Source: CAYUYM01 sp964449305 (GTDB taxonomy: Bacteria > Bacteroidota > Ignavibacteria > SZUA-365 > CAYQST01). Taken from it: 18,333 bases of DNA. The stretch is from the NCBI GenBank assembly GCA_964449305.1, contig CAYUYM010000054.1, forward strand, positions 1-18,333. Direction: 5' to 3'. The notes beneath the pieces are model-generated. The model was given only the letters and a program-made list of their open reading frames with translations, was not told the origin of the DNA and did not search any database. Below are positions 6,922 to 14,755 of the stretch, in pieces (within the stretch, counting starts at the first letter, position 1; every line of letters starts with the position of its first letter). The translations under genes and the position numbers were made by a program.

Positions 6922-8223
6922 GTGAAATTCCTGCTACACGCCGGTCAGCGCATTCTGGTGCTGACACTCCTGGTGTCCGCTGCAGCGCATGCGGGCGGAT
7001 TTCAGCTCAATGAGCATTCCGCCCGGGTCACCGCACAGGGTGCGGCGTTTGCCGCACGTGCGAACGATCCATCCGCGATCTTTTTCAATCCGGCCGGCCT
7101 GTCGTTCCTCCGTGGAACGAAGTTCATGGTCGGGACGACGCTCATCACCCCGTCGTACTCGTTCTTCGGGCCGAGCAACCTCAACAGCTCCCAGCAATGG
7201 GACATGAAGAGCCTGCTCTTCACCCCGATCAACGCCTATCTGACGCACACATGGACAGACGGCATGCTGAAGGGGTTTGCTGCCGGCATCGGCTTCACCA
7301 CGCCCTACGGTCTCGGCACGGAATGGGATGACAACTGGGTGGGGCGAGCAGTGACACGCGAGATCACCCTGCAGACCTTCTACCTCATGCCCACGGTGTC
7401 CTACGCTATCAACGACATGATCTCCGTGGGTGTTGGCGCGAACGTGGTGTTCTCCAATGTGAATCTGCGCAAAGCGGTGACCAACTTCGATCCCGCAATG
7501 GATCTTGAGCTCGAAGGCACGGGCAAGACGGCGTTCAGTTGGAATGCCGGTGTCATGTTCCGTCCGCTCGACGATCTGTCGTTTGGATTCTCCTACCGGG
7601 CTGCGACGCAGCTCGACTTTGAGGGCACGGCCGACTTTCATCCACCGGCATCTCTGGCAGCCCTGTTCCCGGGCGGTGACGTGACGACGGGCATCAAGGT
7701 GCCGGCAACGTATTTCGCCGGCATCGCATGGAAGCCCACCCCGGATCTCGAACTCGAGTTCGATTACCAGGGAGTGAACTGGTCGTCCTACGACAAGCTC
7801 ACGATCAATTTCGCGAAGGACGCGGCAACCGATCCCACGCTGAAGCAGATGGATCAGACGCAGGAGAAGAACTACAAGGACACCTTCATCCTCCGTTTCG
7901 GAGGGGAGTACCGTCTTCCGATCATGGGGCTCAAACTCCGTGCGGGCTACCTGTTCGACAAGAACCCCGTGCCGGATGAGGCGCTCGAGCCCATGCTGCC
8001 CGACACCGATCGCCACGGCCTGAGCATCGGCGCCGGCATCGACGTGCTGCCCGACGTCACTGTCGACGTTTCGTATCTGCATCTGTTCATGAAGGATCGC
8101 ACCACCAATTCCACAAGCTACACCAAGGTGGTGGACGGACAGACCATCAGCGGAGTGTACCTTGATGGCATGTATCGTGGAGCCGTCGATCTGTTCAGTT
8201 TCAACGTCACCTACGCGTTCTGA
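6922..8223 (+). CDS. FadL/OmpP1-family outer-membrane transport protein
   Basis: 433 residues from the GTG at 6922. The N-terminus is a standard signal peptide (KFLLHAGQRILVLTLLVSAAAHA), with likely cleavage before GGFQLNEHS. The mature start, GGFQL..., and the following ARANDPSAIFFNPAGLSFL carry the NPA motif of the FadL family; in FadL this N-terminal plug lies inside a 14-strand barrel and gates hydrophobic substrate uptake. The rest alternates polar and aromatic residues as in beta strands, and it ends in a barrel-type aromatic residue (FNVTYAF). FadL proteins move long-chain fatty acids, or in other members aromatic hydrocarbons, across the outer membrane; the exact substrate is not visible. 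It follows the carrier-protein gene by 38 bases and the SGNH lipoprotein gene follows by 14, all in one probable operon. Confidence 0.92.
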   Translation: MKFLLHAGQRILVLTLLVSAAAHAGGFQLNEHSARVTAQGAAFAARANDPSAIFFNPAGLSFLRGTKFMVGTTLITPSYSFFGPSNLNSSQQWDMKSLLFTPINAYLTHTWTDGMLKGFAAGIGFTTPYGLGTEWDDNWVGRAVTREITLQTFYLMPTVSYAINDMISVGVGANVVFSNVNLRKAVTNFDPAMDLELEGTGKTAFSWNAGVMFRPLDDLSFGFSYRAATQLDFEGTADFHPPASLAALFPGGDVTTGIKVPATYFAGIAWKPTPDLELEFDYQGVNWSSYDKLTINFAKDAATDPTLKQMDQTQEKNYKDTFILRFGGEYRLPIMGLKLRAGYLFDKNPVPDEALEPMLPDTDRHGLSIGAGIDVLPDVTVDVSYLHLFMKDRTTNSTSYTKVVDGQTISGVYLDGMYRGAVDLFSFNVTYAF

Positions 8224-8225
8224 TG

Positions 8226-8231
8226 AGGAGG
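8226..8231 (+). promoter_or_regulatory. ribosome binding site for the SGNH lipoprotein gene
   Basis: A perfect AGGAGG lies 6 bases before ATG 8238. It favours that start over the in-frame ATG at 8223, which overlaps the stop of the preceding gene and would put charged residues before the signal peptide. Confidence 0.85.
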
Positions 8232-8237
8232 ACCACG

Positions 8238-9569
8238 ATGAAGACACGCATTCTCTTTCCACTGTCGCTGGCCGTCCTTCTGGTGATCGCCGGCTGTTCG
8301 AAACAGGATCCCCCCGTCGGCCCGGTGAGCACCGGCCAGATCGATGCCACGGTGTACGTGGCCCTTGGCAACAGCATCACCGCCGGCGGCCAGTCTGGCG
8401 CCATGTATGCGAGCGCCCAGGAATACAGCCTCGGCAATCTCATCGCCGAGGCGCTGGGCACCCCGTTCGTCCAGCCGCTCTTCACCGATCCAGGCTTCGG
8501 CAACCGCATCGAGATCACCTCGATGAACCCGGTGACGCTGAAGACGACGTTGTACACGAACCCGCCGGGCAATCTCACGCATCCCACGCCGTACAACAAC
8601 CTGGGCGTGTATGGCTGCGTCATGGTGCAGGCACTGGACACATCCGACATCACCAAGCGCAGTAATCCGTATTTCCAGATGGTCATGCGCGATCAGCGGC
8701 TCGGGAAATCCCTGCTGCAGCAGGCACTTGCGCTCCACCCGACCTTCATGTCCTTCTTCCTCGGCGCCAACGACGCCCTGATCTACGGACTCAACGGTGG
8801 GACGGCGGGCACCAACATGGGCCTTGGTGGTGTGCCTCCCTTGACACTTCCGACGGAACCCCAAGTGCTTCAGGGTGCGCTCAAGACCTGCTTCGACGTC
8901 ATCAAGAGCACGCTTCCCAACACCAAGGTGATCACCGCCAACATCCCGTCCATCAAGCATCTGCCCTACTTCACGACCGTCCCCATCAAGATCCCGAATC
9001 CCGGGAATCCGTCACAGCTCCTGTCCATCTACTTCGTGGACAAATCCGGTCAGACACGCGCGGCTGAGGCGGGGGACTACATCCTCCTCGGTGCGCAGGC
9101 GAAGCTGGCAAAGGGGCAGGGTCTGCTCCCGACGGCACCGCTTCCGTCCTCGGATGTGCTCGACAAGGATGAGGCGGCGATTCTCGACAAGGCCATCACC
9201 GACTTCAACACCGCGATCAAGACCGAGGCCGATGCCCACGGGTATCCCATGGTCGATCTCTTCGCCCTGTTTCAACGTATCAAGGAGCAGGGAGGATACC
9301 CCGTCGGGGGCGAGACCTTCACCGTGGATTACATCAAGGGCGGCCTCTTCAGCCTCGATGGCATCCATCCCTCCTCCAAGGGTTCCGCCATTGTCGCCGC
9401 CGAGTTCATCCGCGTGATGAACGCGACCTGGGGAGCGAACCTCCCGTATCCCAACGTCGGTCTCATCCCTGGCATCCCCGTGCCTCTCGGCAAGGGATCG
9501 CTGCGCTGGTCAGGCGACTGGACCATTCCGGAGACGCTTCTCTCCGATCTGAAGGCCTTGCGCCCGTGA
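8238..9569 (+). CDS. SGNH/GDSL-type hydrolase lipoprotein
   Basis: 443 residues. The first 20 form a lipoprotein signal ending in the lipobox VIAGC, so Cys20 should be lipidated and the protein anchored to a membrane, possibly at the cell surface. The catalytic blocks of SGNH esterases follow: ALGNSITAG with Ser46 (GNSI in place of GDSL), a glycine block around LGVYGC at 122-127, FFLGANDAL with Asn178, and LDGIHPSSKG with Asp374 and His377. These supply the full Ser/Gly/Asn/His set, so an active esterase or acyl hydrolase is likely. The family covers lipases, acetyl-esterases and thioesterases, so the substrate is open. At 443 residues it is longer than minimal SGNH enzymes, with an extended insert between blocks III and V. 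It lies 14 bases after the FadL-like gene and is the last gene before a strong terminator. Confidence 0.88.
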   Translation: MKTRILFPLSLAVLLVIAGCSKQDPPVGPVSTGQIDATVYVALGNSITAGGQSGAMYASAQEYSLGNLIAEALGTPFVQPLFTDPGFGNRIEITSMNPVTLKTTLYTNPPGNLTHPTPYNNLGVYGCVMVQALDTSDITKRSNPYFQMVMRDQRLGKSLLQQALALHPTFMSFFLGANDALIYGLNGGTAGTNMGLGGVPPLTLPTEPQVLQGALKTCFDVIKSTLPNTKVITANIPSIKHLPYFTTVPIKIPNPGNPSQLLSIYFVDKSGQTRAAEAGDYILLGAQAKLAKGQGLLPTAPLPSSDVLDKDEAAILDKAITDFNTAIKTEADAHGYPMVDLFALFQRIKEQGGYPVGGETFTVDYIKGGLFSLDGIHPSSKGSAIVAAEFIRVMNATWGANLPYPNVGLIPGIPVPLGKGSLRWSGDWTIPETLLSDLKALRP

Positions 9570-9590
9570 GGCCTGCGAACGCCATCCTTC

Positions 9591-9623
9591 ATCCCGCCAT
9601 GGTCTCATGGCGGGATTTTTTTT
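9591..9623 (+). terminator. intrinsic terminator closing the carboxylase-FadL-SGNH operon
   Basis: An 11-bp perfect stem (ATCCCGCCATG with CATGGCGGGAT) closes a 4-base loop and is followed at once by eight T residues (9616-9623). It begins 21 bases after the stop of the SGNH gene. The U tract is only on the + strand side, so it acts on rightward transcription. The remaining ~125 bases up to purL hold no gene I can see; that gap should contain the purL promoter, but no convincing match was found. Confidence 0.93.
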
Positions 9624-9749
9624 GCCGGAGAAAATTCCCGCCCGCATCGTATTTTGGAATGACACGAACGCGAATTCGCTGTCCACGCCGCTGCCTCATG
9701 GGCACGGCATCAGCCCGCCACTTCCATACACGACCAACACGGAACCTGC

Positions 9750-11972
9750 ATGAACCACCACGAGCCTGAAGTCACTGCCGAACTCGCCGGCACCCTCGGA
9801 CTGACGGGAGAGGAATACCAGAAGATCATCGCCATACTCCAACGCACACCCACATTCACGGAACTGGGCATGTACAGCGTCATGTGGAGTGAGCATTGCA
9901 GCTATAAAAACTCCATCGCCGAGCTCAAGACGCTGCCCCGCTCCGGCGGGCGTCTGCTGGTGGGCGCAGGCGAGGAGAACGCCGGTCTGGTGGACATCGG
10001 CGGGGGATTGGCGGTGGCCTTCAAGATCGAAAGTCACAACCATCCGTCCGCCATCGAGCCGTACCAGGGAGCGGCGACGGGAGTGGGCGGCATTCTGCGT
10101 GACATCTTCAGCATGGGAGCGCGGCCCATTGCCTGCCTCGATTCGCTCCGGTTCGGCGAGCTCGAGAATCCCCGTGTCCGCTATCTGGTGAAGGGTGTGG
10201 TGAAGGGGATCGGTGATTACGGCAACTGCTTCGGTGTCCCCACCGTTGCGGGCGACATCGCCTTCGACACGTGTTACAACGACAACCCCCTCGTCAACGC
10301 CATGGCCGTGGGCATCGTGGATCACGGACGCGTCGCATCAGCCATCGCCACGGGCGTGGGCAACGCGGTGATGATCGTCGGCAGCTCCACCGGCCGTGAT
10401 GGCATCCATGGCGCCACCTTTGCTTCAGAGGAGCTGTCGGAACGGTCGGAGGCGAAGCGTCCATCGGTGCAGGCGGGCGATCCCTTCACCGAGAAGCTCC
10501 TCCTCGAGGCGACGCTGGAGATCATCAAGGCGGGGCTCGTGGTCGGCATCCAGGACATGGGGGCCGCCGGAATCACGTGTTCCACCTGCGAGATGGCAGC
10601 CAAGGGGCAGGCGGGCATGGACATCGATCTCGACAAGGTCCCCGTGCGCGAAACCGGCATGTCAGCGTATGAAATCCTCCTGTCGGAATCCCAGGAACGC
10701 ATGCTCGTCGTGGTCCGGCAGGGCTGCGAGGCGCATATCCAGGAGATCTTCGAGAAGTGGGATCTCCACGCCGCCATCATCGGCCATGTGACCGACAGCG
10801 GACGCATACGCATGTGGCAGCATGGCGACCTCGTGGCCGACGTGCCCGCAGAAACGCTGGTGCTTGGTGGCGGGGCGCCGGTATATCACCGGGATGCCGT
10901 CCGCCCGGCCTACCTGGACACCACCATGGCCTTCCATCACTCCTCGGTGCCGGTGCCACGTGATCTGACCGGGACGCTGCGCACGCTGATCGCCTCACCC
11001 AACATCGCCTCAAAGCGCTGGGTGTACGAGCAGTACGATACATCGGTGCGCACAAACACGGTGCAGGGCCCCGGAGGCGATGCCGCCGTGGTCCGCATCA
11101 AGGGCACTGACAAGGCGCTTGCAGTCAAGACGGACTGCAATGCGCGGTATGTGCATCTGAATCCCCGCAGGGGCGCCATGATTGCCGTGGCGGAGAGCGC
11201 GAGAAACGTGGCCTGCACCGGTGCGGAGCCCATCGCGATCACGAACTGCCTGAACTTCGGCAACCCCTACAAGCCCGAGATGTTCTTCCAGTTCAAGGAG
11301 GCCGTGGCAGGCATGGGTGAAGCGTGCCGCGTGTTCGGGACACCCGTCACCGGCGGCAATGTGAGCTTCTACAACGAGAGCCCCGACCATGCCGTCTATC
11401 CCACACCGATGATCGGCATGCTCGGGTTGATCGATGACGTCTCACGCATCTGCACCACCGGGTTCAGGCAGGAGGGCGATGCCGTGCTGCTCCTGGGATC
11501 GAACAGGGAGGACATTGGTGGCAGCGACTACCTTGCGCTGTGCCATGGCATCGTCGCCGGCGACGCCCCATCGATGGATCTTGATGAAGAGCACCGTCTG
11601 CATCAGGCACTGGTCGCCCTCATCAGGTCGGGCTTCGTGGCTTCAGCGCATGACGTCTCGGATGGCGGCCTCGCGGTGACGCTCGCCGAGTCCTGCATCA
11701 CCTCGCCCGACAGGCTCGGCGCCCGCATCCGGCTTCAGGACGAGATGCGGCGTGACGCCCTTCTCTTCGGCGAGGCGCAGTCGCGTGTGGTGGTGAGCTG
11801 CCGCCCGCAGCACGCCGAAGTCCTGCAGCAGCTCGCGTCCACCTTCGGCATCCCCGCCACGATCATCGGCGAGGTGACGGGCACACGACTCGTGATTGAT
11901 CTGGACATCGCCATCGATGTGTCGGAGCTTGTCGCCCGTCACTCCGGAGCACTGGATCGGCATCTGCAGTGA
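9750..11972 (+). CDS. purL: phosphoribosylformylglycinamidine synthase subunit PurL (small type)
   Basis: 740 residues, the size of small PurL that works with separate PurQ (glutaminase) and PurS. It makes FGAM from FGAR, ATP and glutamine-derived ammonia in de novo purine synthesis. Landmarks are MWSEHCSYKNS at 45-55, the nucleotide/metal loop ESHNHPSAIEPYQGAATGVGG at 94-114, GDIAFD, GIQDMGAAGITCS, and in the second half NCLNFGNPYKPE, TPVTGGNVSFYNES and SAHDVSDGGLAVTLAES. The tandem AIRS-like halves are complete. The ATG at 9750 has no clear Shine-Dalgarno site, but it directly precedes the conserved N-terminal helix (LGLTGEEYQKI). It is the first gene after the terminator, so it probably starts a new transcript. 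purQ and purS are not in this window. Confidence 0.97.
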   Translation: MNHHEPEVTAELAGTLGLTGEEYQKIIAILQRTPTFTELGMYSVMWSEHCSYKNSIAELKTLPRSGGRLLVGAGEENAGLVDIGGGLAVAFKIESHNHPSAIEPYQGAATGVGGILRDIFSMGARPIACLDSLRFGELENPRVRYLVKGVVKGIGDYGNCFGVPTVAGDIAFDTCYNDNPLVNAMAVGIVDHGRVASAIATGVGNAVMIVGSSTGRDGIHGATFASEELSERSEAKRPSVQAGDPFTEKLLLEATLEIIKAGLVVGIQDMGAAGITCSTCEMAAKGQAGMDIDLDKVPVRETGMSAYEILLSESQERMLVVVRQGCEAHIQEIFEKWDLHAAIIGHVTDSGRIRMWQHGDLVADVPAETLVLGGGAPVYHRDAVRPAYLDTTMAFHHSSVPVPRDLTGTLRTLIASPNIASKRWVYEQYDTSVRTNTVQGPGGDAAVVRIKGTDKALAVKTDCNARYVHLNPRRGAMIAVAESARNVACTGAEPIAITNCLNFGNPYKPEMFFQFKEAVAGMGEACRVFGTPVTGGNVSFYNESPDHAVYPTPMIGMLGLIDDVSRICTTGFRQEGDAVLLLGSNREDIGGSDYLALCHGIVAGDAPSMDLDEEHRLHQALVALIRSGFVASAHDVSDGGLAVTLAESCITSPDRLGARIRLQDEMRRDALLFGEAQSRVVVSCRPQHAEVLQQLASTFGIPATIIGEVTGTRLVIDLDIAIDVSELVARHSGALDRHLQ

Positions 11973-12967
11973 CAGTGGGCAGACGACATTCACGGACCAC
12001 CGCACAACGCATCGCGGCTGGCATCGAGTATCTTGTCACACTACGCTGGATCCGCAATGCGTGGATGTATCTGGTTCGCATCTTTGAGAGGATGGAGGAC
12101 AACCACATCTTCCTTTCCGCAGCAGGTGTCGCCTTCAACACGCTGCTCTGCTTCATTCCTCTCGTCCTGATCATCTTCTACGTTCTCGGCTTCTATCTGG
12201 ACTCCGCCTCGGCGGTCAGGACCATCGACACCTATATCGACCGGCTCCAGCTTTTCCCCTTCCAGAGAGAACAGTTGAAGGAGCTGGTGCACGCCACGCT
12301 GACGGATTTCGTCCAGGGGTCCGGTCTTGCAGGCATCATCGGCATCATCGGATTGATCTGGACCTCGAGCGCCCTGTTCGCAGCATTGCGCACCGTGCTC
12401 AACCGGATCTACCATTTCAAGGACACGCACAACGTCCTTGTCTCCAAGCTCAAGGACTTTGCGATGCTCTCGGTGGTCGGTGTGGTGCTGATCATCGTGA
12501 TGCTCGTGTCGCATCTGCTGATTCTGGCGCAGGAGATCTTCAGCAAGCATCTGCCGCGTCTCGCGGAGCACTGGCTCCTCACCGGTGTCATGCCCCACGT
12601 CATCTCCGTGTTCATCGTGTTTCTTGCCTTCACACTGCTGTTTCGTCTGCTGCCCGACAGGAGGATACGGCTCTCGGCCATCATCCTGTCGAGCCTCCTT
12701 GCCTCAGTGCTGTGGGAGGGGGCGAAGCTCCTGATCAGCTACTACATCGTGAACCTCTGGAGCATGGGGCGGGTGTACGGTTCCTATGCCATCATCATCG
12801 CAGTGGCGTTGTACATCTACTACTCCGCTGTGACGCTGTTGTTTGCGGCGGAAGTGGGGGAGATGCATATTGAGCGACGAGCGCTCAAGCGACTCTTCAA
12901 GGAACAGCAACTGCGTGCAGCAGCGAAGGTGCTGCACAAGGCGCAGTTGGACCTTCCCGGCCTGTGA
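11969..12967 (+). CDS. YihY/BrkB-family inner-membrane protein
   Basis: 332 residues with about six membrane segments (near 54-77, 118-143, 163-187, 207-230, 235-263 and 270-300). The family patterns AAGVAFNTLLCFIPLVLI, GLIWTSSALFAALRTVLNRIY, and the final GRVYGSYAIIIAVALYIYYSAVTLLFAAEVGEM are the usual BrkB/YihY hallmarks. Many databases once labelled this family ribonuclease BN, which is wrong: RNase BN is a different, soluble protein. The role is not settled; transport or envelope functions have been suggested. The likely GTG start at 11969 overlaps the last bases of purL (GTGA), with a second GTG at 11975 as an alternative, so it is probably co-transcribed with purL without an obvious functional link. 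The C-terminus is a basic cytoplasmic tail. Confidence 0.9.
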   Translation: MTVGRRHSRTTAQRIAAGIEYLVTLRWIRNAWMYLVRIFERMEDNHIFLSAAGVAFNTLLCFIPLVLIIFYVLGFYLDSASAVRTIDTYIDRLQLFPFQREQLKELVHATLTDFVQGSGLAGIIGIIGLIWTSSALFAALRTVLNRIYHFKDTHNVLVSKLKDFAMLSVVGVVLIIVMLVSHLLILAQEIFSKHLPRLAEHWLLTGVMPHVISVFIVFLAFTLLFRLLPDRRIRLSAIILSSLLASVLWEGAKLLISYYIVNLWSMGRVYGSYAIIIAVALYIYYSAVTLLFAAEVGEMHIERRALKRLFKEQQLRAAAKVLHKAQLDLPGL

Positions 12968-13003
12968 CGCCGGGTCATCGAGAAAGGTTGGAAGCAAGAA
13001 GCA

Positions 13004-14755
13004 GTGCACGGCACGATCACGAATAGTCCGAAACAGGAGTCGAGGGGCCTGAAGCAACCTGCTGATCCCGCTGCGCCGGCACACCGCGCGGGGCAGTCCG
13101 AGCCGCACCCACACCTCCCGTGGTTGGCGCGCATCGGCGGTCTGCGGCAGGAGCGCCACGTCCGCCACTACCACCGCCCGTCGGAACCGGGCTTCCATGC
13201 CTCGGAGCGTGAAGACACCACCATCCTCTTCGGCGGGCTGACCTGGAAGCACGAGGCGCTGATCGTGGGCTTCATGCGCGGCCTGGGCTACACGGTGGAG
13301 TCGCTCCCCACGCCGGATCTCCATGCCCACCGTGTGGGACGCGAGTTCTGCAACAACGGCCAGTGCAATCCCACCTACTTCACCGTCGGCAATCTCATCC
13401 GAGAGCTTCAGCGCCGGGAGGCGGAGGGCCTGACGCGCGAGGAGATCATCCGGCGCTTCGTTTTCTTCACCGCGGGGGCATGCGGTCCCTGCCGTTTCGG
13501 CATGTACGAATCCGAATATCGCAACGCCCTTGCAGCCGCCGGGTATGCCGGGTTCCGTGTGCTCATCGTGGAGCAGGAGGGGGGGCTGCAGCAGAGTGAT
13601 CAGGCCGCGGGCCTGGCGATGGATCTGGACTTCACCCTGGGGCTGCTGCACGGGTTCAACATCGGCGATGTGCTCAACGATCTCGCCTCGCAGCTCCGTC
13701 CCTACGAGCTCCATGCCGGTGATACGGATGCAGCGCTCGCGGAGAGCATCTCCCACATGGCGGAAGTGCTGGAGCGCGAGTACCGCCGGTATTCCTCATG
13801 GATGCGCTTCAAAACCCTTCGACGCTATGCGAGCCACATCTTCGGCGACCGCATTCTGGCGGAGTTGCGTGTGTGTCGCATGCACTTCGAGCACATCCGC
13901 TGCGACCGCACGCGAGTCAAGCCTGTGGTGAAGATCACCGGCGAGTTCTGGGCACAGACGACGGAGGGCGACGGCAACTTCCGGATGTTCCGCTTTCTCG
14001 AACGCGAGGGCGCGCAGGTGATCCTCGAACCCATCGCCACCTGGCTGCAGTACATGCTCCATCAGGCGCGGCAGGAGAGTCGTGACATCGCCGCCGCGGC
14101 GCTGCATCGTGTTCGCGGGCCGGTGAGCCTCATCCGGGCCATGGTCAGGACCATTGCACCGGAGTTGAAGAAGCGAAGCATCATCCGCCTTGCGGAACGC
14201 CTGTACGAACGTGACTACAACCGCATGCGACGGGCGCTGCACAACGTCCCCATGCCACTGCCAGACCAGGACCATTTCCGCCGGCTTGCTGCACCCTACT
14301 ACAACACTCGCATCGAAGGCGGAGAGGGACATCTGGAGGTGGCGAAGACGATGTACTACACGCAGGAAAAGCTCTGTCACATGGTGCTTTCGGTGAAGCC
14401 TTTCGGCTGCCTGCCCAGCACGCAGTCCGACGGGGTGCAGTCGGCTGTGTGCGCCCATCATCCGGACATCCTTTTCCTCCCGATCGAGACCTCGGGGGAT
14501 GGCGAGATCCATGCCCACTCCCGCGTCCAGATGGTGCTGGGGGAGGCGCGCCGCCGGGCCGAGGCGGAGTTCCGCGAGGTGTGCAGCCGCCATGGCCTGT
14601 CGGTGGAGAAGGTTCGTGCGCTGATGATGCAGGATGCCGCCATGATGAACCCATTCTTTCTTGTGCCACCCAATGGACGGCAGGCCGCGGTTGCCGCGCG
14701 CTTCGCCGAACTGCTGGTGTCACGCCGCGTGTCGGATCGGAGGTCTCCGCGATGA
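13004..14755 (+). CDS. 2-hydroxyacyl-CoA dehydratase-like iron-sulfur protein (activase-associated, CoA protein activase type)
   Basis: 583 residues from GTG 13004. From about residue 73 it matches the dehydratase-like part that, in many bacteria, is the C-terminal third of a single ~1400-residue 'acyl-CoA dehydratase activase' protein. Visible motifs are TILFGGLTWKHE, GREFCNNGQCNPTYFTVGN (C116, C121), FFTAGACGPCRFGMYESEY (C160, C163), ITGEFWAQTTEGDGN, and near the end KPFGCLPSTQSDGVQS (C469). These cysteines are candidate iron-sulfur ligands. The first ~70 residues are Pro/His/Arg rich and not conserved in pattern, so the true start could be later (for example TTG at 13124). Its stop overlaps the ATG of the next gene (ATGA), implying the two products work together. 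The specific reaction is unknown; an electron-accepting partner of the downstream ATPase is the likeliest role. Confidence 0.75.
   Translation: MHGTITNSPKQESRGLKQPADPAAPAHRAGQSEPHPHLPWLARIGGLRQERHVRHYHRPSEPGFHASEREDTTILFGGLTWKHEALIVGFMRGLGYTVESLPTPDLHAHRVGREFCNNGQCNPTYFTVGNLIRELQRREAEGLTREEIIRRFVFFTAGACGPCRFGMYESEYRNALAAAGYAGFRVLIVEQEGGLQQSDQAAGLAMDLDFTLGLLHGFNIGDVLNDLASQLRPYELHAGDTDAALAESISHMAEVLEREYRRYSSWMRFKTLRRYASHIFGDRILAELRVCRMHFEHIRCDRTRVKPVVKITGEFWAQTTEGDGNFRMFRFLEREGAQVILEPIATWLQYMLHQARQESRDIAAAALHRVRGPVSLIRAMVRTIAPELKKRSIIRLAERLYERDYNRMRRALHNVPMPLPDQDHFRRLAAPYYNTRIEGGEGHLEVAKTMYYTQEKLCHMVLSVKPFGCLPSTQSDGVQSAVCAHHPDILFLPIETSGDGEIHAHSRVQMVLGEARRRAEAEFREVCSRHGLSVEKVRALMMQDAAMMNPFFLVPPNGRQAAVAARFAELLVSRRVSDRRSPR
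14739..14743 (+). promoter_or_regulatory. ribosome binding site deciding the start of the tandem-ATPase gene
   Basis: GGAGG lies 8 bases before ATG 14752. The frame is open back to 14449 inside the preceding gene, but the product from 14752 begins just before the first ATPase motif (IGLDVGSTTVKA), as in relatives. Confidence 0.8.

Noticed and set aside
6934..8262. Minus-strand open frame of 442 codons opposite the FadL-like gene
   Set aside because: Histidine- and arginine-rich product typical of antisense frames in GC-rich DNA; the plus strand has a signal peptide and the FadL NPA motif.
9624..9749. Riboswitch or promoter upstream of purL
   Set aside because: No conserved aptamer-like hairpins were found, and TTTG (9621-9624) with TATTTTGG (9650-9657) is spaced too widely for a convincing promoter.
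11969..12967. Ribonuclease BN as the product
   Set aside because: That name is a historical mislabel for the BrkB/YihY membrane family; the protein has about six membrane segments and no nuclease motif.
14449..14751. 101-codon N-terminal extension of the tandem-ATPase gene
   Set aside because: It overlaps the conserved end of the preceding gene in another frame and is Pro/Gly-rich without motifs; ATG 14752 has a good ribosome site.
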